Shown here piece after piece: positions 22,093 to 32,956 of a DNA stretch of 64,000 nucleotides. Within the stretch, counting starts at the first letter, position 1, and every line of letters starts with the position of its first letter. Below the pieces are notes generated by a model. That model made no database searches and was not told the DNA's origin. It saw only the letters and a program-made list of their open reading frames with translations. The stretch is from the NCBI RefSeq assembly GCF_026151205.1, contig NC_087078.1:8510675-8574674 (forward strand). Reading direction: 5' to 3'. Source of the stretch: Bolinopsis microptera (taxonomy: Eukaryota; Ctenophora; Tentaculata; Lobata; Bolinopsidae). The translations under genes were made by a program, and so were the position numbers.

Positions 22093-22240
22093 AAGTTAAA
22101 GTACTGCTTAAAACTCAAGTTAAAGTACTGCTTTAAAAGGTTCCTGGTTTTGAAATTGAAACCACTTTTATTTTTACGGAACGTCTAAAATAAGTAAGTT
22201 TAACTGTAGTTCGCGTAGTTTTCAATTAAACTTTTAAAGG

Positions 22241-25200
22241 CCAGAAAAACTGCAAAGCTGGTTCGGTCGATTTCATTCTGCAGCAATAAGTGTTAGGTAT
22301 CGCTTGTGCGCGGCACCCGACTACCATGAGCCTTATACTTATAAGTACATGTAACAACGTAAATTCTTCATAGTTTATTGTTATTTTTCCAAAACATGAC
22401 CAGCATCTGAACTGAAATATTACTCACTATTAAAAGGCATTGGCGAATATAACCATGGTAACACCTGCTTCCTAATCCGACAGAGAGCTGAACAGTAGTT
22501 TTATGATAAGTTACAATATAAGCCAGTCATTAAAGAAGCTTTGCTTCTTGCACAAATATTAACAGTAGACCTTGAACAATAGTTTAATGTTAGTAAAGCA
22601 ATTTTATTTTCATGTCCTCTTCTACATTTAAATTTTATCTTACGGTAAATCTTTCCACTCGGGTGATAACCAATGATATTGTCCGTATCCAACCAATTGA
22701 TAAAAATATTGAAATTAAGGAGAGAATAAATACTTAGCAGCACCAGCTGAAGACGATAAACTGTAGAGTAAATAATTCTGACCAAATTATCGTTGACATT
22801 AGTTGATGACAACGTCAGAACTGAAAGTTTCAACAGTAGTATGAGTAAAAAGAATGGCTATAAGCGAGGATTGAACACCTGCTACAGGACGCTGGGAGAA
22901 TGTGGCGGGCACCTTTTTTATTAATTATAATTTACTGAACTGGTTCATTATTACTTCTTTCTCTCTTCTTTAAGAGGCTTTTTTAAAGAGGTCTTTTTTG
23001 AGAGACTAAACAATAAAATCGTTTAAGTTTTGGCCTGGTCTTAGAATATAAAACATTTTAAACTGTGGTACTGGTAGTACAGGTACAGACAAAGTTACGA
23101 AACTTGACACCTTTTGTTTTGCGTAAAACTTAAACTGAATGTAAGTTACATTCAGTGTAACTACCCTTCATTGATAGTGATACTGATAACAAGGTTCACA
23201 TTTCTTCGACTCAATACTGAAGTTCGATAACAAGACTGGAATATTTGAAAATAATGGAAGGGAAAATTCCGCAATGTCTCAATTTTCACCTTTTTAATTG
23301 GTTGGAACCCTTTTATAATAACACGTTTAAATTAAATCTTTGTTTACTCGACATAATTCACTTTTTGAGCAATCACAGTTGTTTCATGAACTTGTTCAGA
23401 AATTATAATTTTTCACATTTTTGATAGTTGCTATCGGCCTTGTTTAAATGACCGTAGGGCATTTGCTAACTTCCGATTTCCGCATGACAATCATTCGAAT
23501 TTAAAACGTTTATATTTGAATGATCGCCACGCAAAATCCTTAAGTGATAACTTCAGCTTGTCTTAATATACAAAGCTATTTTTGTTGTACTAGGGTTCGT
23601 TGGGATTTATTTAGCTGTCAAATTTTAAATCCAGTACGATTTTCGTGGACCAATTGGAAACAACTTGTTATTGAATCAATAACCTGCGCTACCAAACAAT
23701 TATTAACGCAAACAATATATTTCATAATCAATTTGTTAATAATTTGTTATCCATACTATAAGTATAACATAATTATAACAGATCATGGCATATAGATCAA
23801 GAAAGTCGCGAGAGCTTTCGATTTCTCAACCTGAATTCTTTAACTTACATTTAAATGGTCTCTGCATTTATCATCGGCAACAATCGAGATAATTAAATTT
23901 GTCCATAAGAATCTAACGATGTCGGTGGCATTTTAGTGGGTACCTGGTTATACTTATAGTACTAATACTATTGCTTACAATTACCTAGACGAGTTACCAA
24001 CCCAGTGGATCTCCCAACGCCTCGAATTGCTGCAGGCACACCGCACACTTGAAGCTTTATCTTCATATCACGTCAAGAAATTCGCAGATTAAAATGAGAT
24101 TTTAGTGAATAGATTAAGATGCCGTAGTGTGCTGTAATGACTTATACCGGTGTCCTGAAGTCATGGTTGATGAGAACCCAGCTCCACCCTCTACCCGGAG
24201 AAAGTTTCGCAACTCTAATTCCCTTTATAATCGTTTTCAACCGCCCAGTCCGTCCATTATAGATCCATTATAAATTTCTCTCCATTCTCATTTGTCCACC
24301 CGAACACAACTGTCGAGCACCGGCGAGTGATTTCTCAGCTGACACGACCGCTCTGTAATTAGCTGAAATACTTAAATTTGCCAGTAGCTGACCGACAATT
24401 ACTCATTTGGATCATGGGATTTAATGACTCCATATATTAGTCTAGAGTTAAAGGACAGGATTCCTCTCACTCGGTAACCAGTATAACTATAGTATTAGTT
24501 GTAAGGTCACAGCTGCATTCCTCCCTCCCACTGCACCTAGTGGGTCAGTGCTAGTGTTAGGGAGTTGCTGTCATTGCAGTGTCAGAGTTTAGAGTCTCTC
24601 GATTCAATCATTTGACTCATAACTCTCATCGGTCCCAGAATTGAGCAATTCTGATAATCTGAGCTTTAGAGAGACAAATGTTGCTCAACGTGACTCCTTT
24701 GGTGGGCCTTCCGTTTCAAAAGATCTCCTAATTTAACACCATTGTCATATTGCCCACGTATTATTTAATGTATTGACCGGAGTTGGCTCTTAAAGTTATA
24801 TTCATACTAGGTCCCATTCGATTTACGTCTTCTCTTGTCCACCTAACCTGGAGTAAGACAATTCAACCATCACAATCCACATGCATTAATCATTTAGATG
24901 CAAGGGCACAAGGTATTATTTTAATCCAGCAAGTGAAGATTGATCAGCTTATCCTCAAGATGGTCGTGTTTATATTTTCCAGTAACAGCTTTTGCTGCAG
25001 TTGAGCTGATGTAGTATTTTCTTGCCAATTCCAAAGATTAAGCCATTATAAAACTCAGTGAATTTATAATTTGTCGTAAGAGTTAGACTAAGGAGCTTGA
25101 GCTAAGTGGTGTAATGGTTCAAACTTCAGGCTTGTATCTTTAAATTTATGGTCAAGCTACACAGTTTAGGGATCATTTGGAGGTGGTCAAGGTGGTCAAT

Positions 25201-26164
25201 GGTCAAAATAAAGCGCAGTGGATTATTTACAGTTACACACCAGTATTGTGATTCTAATAATATTAAGAATTGAAGGCTGCTCCCTTATCAATATTTGATC
25301 TATAATTGAAACTTCTCGTTGTTATTGACCAAAGCCATCACACGTGCAAGAGTCCGTTATAACCCTGATCAATGACTGATGCTAATTATTGCTGATGAAA
25401 TACTAATAGATAAATTTGGATACTTTGGAACTCCCATTTGTGACTGTGTCGTATCATCTCTCTCCAGCACTTACAATTTGCATTAACCATGAACCTAATC
25501 ACTATCTAGGACTACAAATATCTAGCATTACAAAGGAGGCTACGTTATTTGAAATTGGTTAAATGCAGGGCCTATGACGTTCAAAATTTAATCATAGTAC
25601 AACAGGGCCAGAGCGCTCCATTCTTATACATCAGCAAGCCTGCCAAGATCTCTGTCATTCAACTCCCACCTGCACAACATCTTCATATTCATGAACTAAT
25701 TTAAAGATCTACATAATTGTAATTTGTACCCCCCAAATCTTTGCGCAATCTTAGATTGACCCGCCTTCATTGTGTTTAAATAAGATTAGGGTCTGGAAGA
25801 TGGTTCATAACAATGACTTTCAATTTAATTCACCACGCTTGTTAAATTTAATAACTGAACATTATGTTTATTGATACTTAAAGCGTTATTTTCCTGTAAA
25901 TTTCTATCAATAATCAACTAAGATTGCCGGCCCAAACAGTATTAGACCGGCTTGCATCCCCATTCCCCAGGCTTGTGTTGCTTTTGACAGAGCAGGTTCT
26001 ACAACAAATAAAGTACAGCTTACTTACTTTATTTTTGTTTGGAAAAGAAATTCGTGTGCACTATCTGTTACTATACTATACTACTACCTATACTACTACC
26101 TTACTATACTACTACCTTAAGCACATATTAGTTTAACTTAAATTAATTAATAGCAGCAGCAGGG
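22241..26164. other. Intergenic, no supported gene
   Basis: AT-rich sequence with short open frames (for example 22501-22833 minus) that have no motif, splice context or composition bias. A small (CTATACTACTAC)n-like stretch lies at about 26065-26120, just upstream of the secreted-protein gene. Confidence 0.5.
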
Positions 26165-29100
26165 ATGAGGGTATTGATAGTAGTAGCGTGTTTCCTTCTC
26201 TTCCTTGGCCTGTCTGACTGCTGGGCACGTAGGAGACGTCTTCGTTCTGGCAAGAAAGTGAAACGAGGTAAGATAATTAATATTATACTTTTATTAGTAA
26301 TATAAGTGTAATGTTATTACACTTTCTCTATAATTTATAACAGGTTGATTCTGTAACTTTGTTATTGTGACATATTGGATAAACCAGAGCTGGACAAGTT
26401 TCCCTGGTACAATTAACAAAAGAACAAAGTTGAAATTGAACTCGAAACAATCTGGCATCTTGAGTAAACATTTTTTGGGTCCCATAATATTCCATGTTTT
26501 CTCAGAAGTGTCACGTGAGAACAGAGCTGTGTCGGTAGCAGTGGAGAATGGGGTGAGAGTATCTCTGGAGCCGTGTGAGGAGGACATCCAGGCTTGTGGA
26601 TTTACAGTGCAGTGTTCTTGCTGCAGTAAACCTAGCTTTTACGGGTGTGGAGGTAAGGGTGTTCGTTGTTTTTTACTTTACTGTACGAATGAGAAATAAC
26701 ATTAACACTTAAATAGATTTAGATTTGGTAAGTTTGTAACTTTAAAATTTCGATTTCCCAAGTCATGGTCTAGCGGCCAACTCCAGTTTCCAATCTAAGT
26801 TTGAGTTAGCCCCAACTGGGCTAATCAGGCTAGGCATATGACATTTAACCAAATGAGATCAATTTGTTCAGTTTAGTTGTTAGTTGTTAACAATTATTCT
26901 TGATATATTCAACATTTTCAGCTACTGGCCTAATAGGAGCTCCCTCAATACAGCTTCTGCAGATGGTAAAGCGCGATGCTGGCACTCACGATGGAGGTTA
27001 GCCAATCTAGAACTTTCACTATCATTCCTCCATTAGTTACTTCCTAAATCAGTCTAGAACTTTCACTATCATTCCACCATTAGTTACTTCCTAAATCAAT
27101 CTTTATATTACCATTTGAGGCATTTCTTGATAGGTTAGAAAATCTCAAACGCTATCCATCATTCTAAAATTAGTTATATGTCAACGGATTCAATTACGAC
27201 GGAAGTTAAAAATCTAAAAAGGTAACCATCCTTCCATGATCAGTTATATTACTTCCTAAATCAATTAATAAATACTCAATATGTCACAATCACGTGATAA
27301 CATATTATTATAATTATACGTATAATCAATAATCATTATCTCATTAATAACTTTTCAGATGAAGCTGGATGTCATCTGAGATCAGTTTTGTACAATGGTG
27401 AACATCTTTGTGTTCCTGGAAATATTGCCTCGATGCTTTTTATAGCCCATCAGACAAGTAAGCAATCTTTTAATCCCAACAATTCTGGAGGCAGTGCAGT
27501 GGTTATCCGATATTATATCAGATTTAATTAAAATAGATTTAGTAGAAATGAACGCTATAACGTTTCCGCCGACTGATTGATTTCATTTCTGAGGAAAGAT
27601 CTACTTCTGGGGGTGCTCCTCGGTCACATGGCGGTGTTGATTTGTCAATGTCGCTGAAAAATTTGAAATCAGAACGCAATTAGGTCTTGAAATAATATAA
27701 AGGACAAACCAGATTTATTTCTATAATATCGGCCTCATTTGCCGACGGCCCCTGACAAATTTCTCAAACGATTTCAATTCCACAGTTCCATTTTACGGAC
27801 ATGTGACTATGAAAGCTGTCACATGACATCGTTCAGATTGCAGACATTGCCCTCCGCAAACTACCCTATATATAAAATTTGATAGATTGTGAAATCCTAA
27901 ATTTTAATTTTGCATATTCCTTTATAAGGTCACATTTTACTAAGAAATGTTAATTCTACGATCACAACGATTAAATTAGTTCAGGACCAATTTCCCCTTA
28001 GAGTTATAGCTGGGATTTCGCGCTTCTCCACAATTGCTCCCACTTTAACCGAAACCAGATTAACGACTATAATTTATAATCAATGTAGCTCTAGTCTAAT
28101 GGGTGTGAATAGTGATACGACTAGCTTCCTGGCTTTTAGTTAATCAATAAGTAGTTAGTAGATTTCTGTGAACGCAGAACGATCAATGGTACCTTTTTGT
28201 GATGGTAATTTGGTAATGCTGGTGCTTCATGGTGGTATGATCGATCAAGATAATATATAGAATTATTCAAGAATGCATTTATTTCTACTCTCGATTCCGT
28301 GACCGTATCTAGATTCTAGTTTCATAACATTTATAACTACGAAGAAAGGATTCGATACAATGTGAGACCAAGGTCCTAGAAGAACTCAAAATAGAAAAAT
28401 TGACATTTCGTTTTATTTTTCGTCACCAATCGCAAATTTTTAGCCAAATTGTCTACAACAAACTAGGTGACCCATGAATTAGCCAGGTGTTGTGTACTAA
28501 TCAGCACCTTATCACGTTCCGAGATAATTACTAAAGCTGTTCGTTAGCTTACCTGCAATTTACTATCTATAATCTATAAATGTTCTGCGGCAAACTGTGT
28601 CTTAATTTCTGCAAATAAACCCATGTACCGAGATTGAATATTATGTTTTTACATCTTCGCAATGCATTGGCCACCAGACCACCTTGCTTTAATAATAACT
28701 TAAATCTCTCCATGCCAATGCCACTCAGATTTGGAAGCCTGTAGATAATATAATGGTATTAGAGCTTTTCATCTATGTTTAACTTTAATAGTTTGCTGTT
28801 TGTAAGAAAGTAAACTTATTTCTCACTCCCAAATATTCATCCCAATGGTACCCTTGTGCTACCCCCGAATGTCAAAATATGCATACCGAACGGTACTCTG
28901 GTCAGCCCCTGGCGGTACTCTGGTCAGCCCCTGGCGGTACTCTGGTCAGCCCCTGACGGTACTCTGGTCAGTCCCTGACGGTACTCTGGTCAGTCCCTGA
29001 CGGTACTCTGGTCAGTCCCTGACGGTACTCTGGTCAGTCCCTGACGGTACTCTGGTCAGTCCCTGACGGTACTCTGGTCAGTCCCTGACGGTACTCTGGT

Positions 29101-31646
29101 CAGTCCCTGGCGGTACTCTGGTCAGCCCATGACGGTACTCTGGTCAGCCCCTGACGGTACTCTGGTCAGCCCCTGACGGTACTCTGGTCAGCCCCTGACG
29201 GTACTCTGGTCAGTCCCTGACGGTACTCTGGTCAGCCCCTGACGGTACTCTGGTCAGTCCCTGACGGTACTCTGGTCAGCCCCTGACGGTACTCTGGTCA
29301 GTCCCTGACGGTACTCTGGTCAGCCCCTGACGGTACTCTGATCAGCCCCTGACGGTACTCTGGTCAGTCCCTGACGGTACTCTGGTCAGCCCCTGACGGT
29401 ACTCTGGTCAGTCCCTGACGGTACTCTGGTCAGCCCCTGACGGTACTCTGGTCAGCCCCTGACGGTACTCTGGTCAGCCCCTGACGGTACTCTGGTCAGT
29501 CCCTGACGGTACTCTGGTCAGCCCCTGACGGTACTCTGGTCAGCCCCTGACGGTACTCTGATCAGCCCCTGACGGTACTCTGGTCAGCCCCTGACGGTAC
29601 TCTGGTCAGCCCCTGACGGTACTCTGGTCAGCCCCTGACGGTACTCTGGTCAGCCCCTGACGGTATTCTGGTCAGCCCCTGACGGTATTCTGGTCAGCCC
29701 CTGACGGTACTTTGGTCAGCCCCTGACGGTACTCTGGTCAGCCCCTGACGGTACTCTGGTCAGCCCCTGACGGTACTCTGGTCAGCCCCTGACGGTACCC
29801 TTGTCAGCCCCTGACGGCTTCAGAGCACGGTGAAATAATGGCAGCATGTTGATGTACAGAAATAACGGTCATTGAATTTTAAATAGGTTTAATTGACGAT
29901 GAGTTGAGTTAAATTGTACACATCCAGCTGCACGTGTGGGGTGCACAGCTGCAAAATAATAAAGTAGTTGAACTCTGTACTGAGGTCAACAATGATTATA
30001 TTTCAATTCAATTTTTCGTTTGAGTGATCCTAAGTCCAGCTGTGTTGTGGAGGCTGGTGTACATGCAGTGTCACGTGCTAAATGTGTAGTGTCACGTGCT
30101 AAATGTACAGTGTCACGTGCTAAATGTGCAGTGTCACGTGCTAAATGTGCAGTGTCACGTTCTAAATGTGTAGTGTCACGTGCTAGACATGTGCAGTGTC
30201 ACGTGCTTAATGTGCAGTGTCACGTGCTAAATGTGCAGTGTCACGTGCTAGATGTGCAGTGTCACGTGCTAAATGTGCAGTGTCACGTGCTAAATGTGCA
30301 GTGTCACGTTCTAAATGTGTAGTGTCACGTGCTAGATGTGCAGTGTCACGTGCTTAATGTGCAGTGTCACAGGCTAAATGTGCAGTGTCACGTGCTTAAT
30401 GTGCAGTGCCACGTGCTAAATGTGCAGTGTCACGTGCTAAATGTGCAGTGTCACGCGCTAATTGTGCAGTGTCACGTGGCTAAAGCTCAAAAGATAGATT
30501 CTTGATATCTCTTCCGTTACGAAAATCAGCTGGTTCATAGGATTAATGAAGAAGATTCGCATACACGATTTATAATAAAGTAGAAACGTAATCGAAAGAC
30601 AAACTGAACAAATGAAGGGTTCGTCTTGAAACGAGCTATATATAAGAGTATAACGTAGCGCTCGACTCCAAATAGAATTCAAATAAAAATGCGCTCCGGT
30701 AGTTTCAACTCCCAGCAGCTGGGAGTTGGAAAACTGAAATTCACGTTACTGTCGCTGTGAGAAGCCTTATTGAGTGCGCGGCGCGGCACAGTAACGCATC
30801 GCGCTACAATGTCACGTGCTAAATGTGCAGGTGCTAATTAAGATTTGTTTTACTGGCGCTATAACTCGGAGAACAGACTAGCTGTTACTTGAAGAACAAT
30901 TTAGATTATCTGTTGATTCACGATGTCAATCCTTCGCAGCTCGGTGAGGCACAGTGGTGCATCTCGCCGATCTACCGAAGTGGTGGTTGCGAGAAGCATT
31001 ATTTGATGCGCGCGCGACCCAGTAGTGCATCGCGCTACAAGATTATCTGCAGCTTTAAATCTCAACTAATTATAGTGAAACCTAAAGTGATGAAAAACAG
31101 ACTAAAAGTTGAGATGAATTCAAAAATAGGGTATCTAAATTTACACACCGTCGCGCTCCACTGAGGATAATAATTATATTTGTACTAATAATATTAATTA
31201 TACTTATTGAAACTAACTTAACATATTGTCTCCTCTGTCAGGTGAAGGAGACTGCTATCCAGTGTTCCCACTAAACTGTAAGAGTGACCTGGCTGATGAA
31301 ACTATTTATTACCAGTACCTCTACGTCCCTAAAACACATGTCCTGAGAACTCTCTCCGCTCTCCAAGCAGCTGGACATTTCTGCCAAGTAAGTCTCTTGA
31401 TTTGTTGGCGATTCAAAATGAAGATATTCATATCCAATAATTTAGAGTATTAATAATGAATATGATTATTGATTATGATGTTGTAAAGTGAAAGTGTTAA
31501 GCAACGTCTACTACCATTTTCTCACTGATTCTATTCACAGTCAATTTGAAATTTTCTTTTTAAAAAATGTAAGGCTTACGAACTAAAATTAATCATTTCA
31601 GATATCAGAACAAGAAACACAAGGCGGGATTAAATGTGTTATTTAG
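26165..31646 (+). CDS. Secreted cysteine-rich protein, 204 aa, six exons
   Basis: Exons: 26165-26267, 26506-26652, 26922-26996, 27359-27457, 31242-31387 and 31602-31646; 615 nt, phase consistent, ending TAG. All donors are gtaag-like or gttagc, and acceptors are pyrimidine-rich. Residues 1-21 form a signal peptide (MRVLIVVACFLLFLGLSDCW). It is followed by a strongly basic stretch ending KKVKR, which could be a furin-type processing site. The remainder has 12 cysteines: six in residues 35-84 (including CSCCSKPSFYGCG), two around GCHLRS and HLCVPG, and four in the last 65 residues (GDCYPVFPLNC, HFCQ, KCVI). No transmembrane segment follows. The family is not recognised; a disulphide-rich extracellular ligand, toxin-like or matrix protein would all fit. 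Intron 4 (3.8 kb) holds both large minisatellites. Confidence 0.8.
27004..27097. repeat. 47-bp tandem duplication in an intron
   Basis: Two copies of a 47-bp unit containing tctagaactttcactatcat, directly after exon 3 of the secreted-protein gene. A few substitutions separate the copies. Confidence 0.85.
28891..29818. repeat. 22-bp minisatellite (CGGTACTCTGGTCAGCCCCT), about 42 copies
   Basis: A contiguous array of period 22 bp. Most variation is C/T at one site (agccc/agtcc) and A/G in ctgacgg/ctggcgg, with a few atcag, tattc or tttgg variants. Long runs of one variant alternate with the other, indicating local homogenisation. It lies in intron 4 of the secreted-protein gene. There are no unique spacers, so it is not a CRISPR array. 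Confidence 0.97.
30065..30480. repeat. 21-bp minisatellite with one CACGTG per unit, about 20 copies
   Basis: Unit GTGTCACGTGCTAAATGTGC plus A. Nearly every unit carries CACGTG; a few are degenerate (cacgtt, cacagg, cacgcg). A single further copy lies at about 30809-30832 outside the array. It is in intron 4 of the secreted-protein gene, 250 bp after the 22-bp array. Confidence 0.95.
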
Positions 31647-32956
31647 ATCACGTGATAAGAAGACATCCCTGCAACTAACACCTGACCACCCATCATCTAC
31701 TAACACCTGTTGCGATTAACACCGTTTTTGCTCTCAATGCGCTATATTTGGACTGATATTGATAATATCTGATGCAGATGTCACATGTTACAAATTCACT
31801 TCGCTGTGAAAAATGTGTTGCTTTTTTTCCCTCTGCAACACTGCGAAGCATGTCATTTTTTCGCTTACATCATCGTACAGAATTTCAAGTTTATCTTTAA
31901 GACACTGTATTTGTTATTGATATTTATTTATTTAATTCTTTGATTGCTATTTTATTGTTTAGAATTGTGTAATGCTGGAAGTGTGTTTTACATTATTTTA
32001 TTGTTGTTCTCCCTGCCAGCACGCGTCTTTTATTTGTCATATTACAATCTTTATAAATTGGTAAGTACGTCAATCTCAGAGCGAGAGCGAGAAAGATAGA
32101 GAGGTATAAAGAGAAGTGGCTGGGAAGGCGGGGTAAATTAAAAAGGAGTGTGTCGAAAGGAAGAAAAAGGATATTTTATTTTCGACTTCACTAATTCACT
32201 ATAATAATTCACAATTTATTATTTATAAGACGTACAGGTTGCTTAAATAAAATACACATTTTGATGATTATCATAACAATAACATAATTTCACTATTAGA
32301 AATTTACTACATTCGCACAGTAATATAAACAAAGAGTTTTACCAACGAAAAACTGAAATGAAATTGGAAATTGAAATGCAAAATGAGAAATAATTCGTTC
32401 TGGTGCAATCGAGATAAATCTTCAATATGAATTTTTATAAAACTAGGGTTAAAAATCCTTCCATTCAAATCATGGTAAAAATCATAAATTCGAATCCATA
32501 TTTAATACCATACAATATTGATCCAACGTCCTGTTCAAATTCTATTCTGAAAGTATCATTACCGTCATTACCGACATAAACCAAAACATAGTTGCCGCCC
32601 TTTGGTTATTCTGTACTTTAAGTACATGCAACAACAAACAAATTTCCAAAAGAAATTCATTCATAATTTTGCAAACGTGGCACAATTCGACCTGTCACCA
32701 TCAAATTCAATGAAATCTCCACTCAAATATGTGTATTTAAATGAGCACTGTTATAATTCTGACGCAATGACGGATTGAATTTTTCGTGACAATTTCGCCA
32801 TACATTTTCCTTGAGAGTAAAAAGTTCATACTATATACTATCTTTCCACGGAAGTTCACAGCTATTCATCTCTGAGAACAGAAAGGTAGTACTTCATTAA
32901 TTAATTAATTAATTAATTAGATAATTAATTAACCCTTTGTCTTTGTGCCTCGTTTC

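Noticed and set aside
22501-22833. 110-codon minus-strand ORF
   Set aside because: No start context, domain, splice partner or repeat relation; composition is that of the AT-rich surroundings.
28891-30480. CRISPR-like regular repeats
   Set aside because: Units are directly adjacent without unique spacers and the setting is a eukaryotic intron; these are minisatellites.
30680-31045. SINE or tRNA-like pair (two blocks ending gcatcgcgctaca)
   Set aside because: The two blocks resemble each other only over short stretches, and no A-box/B-box pair or tail could be supported.
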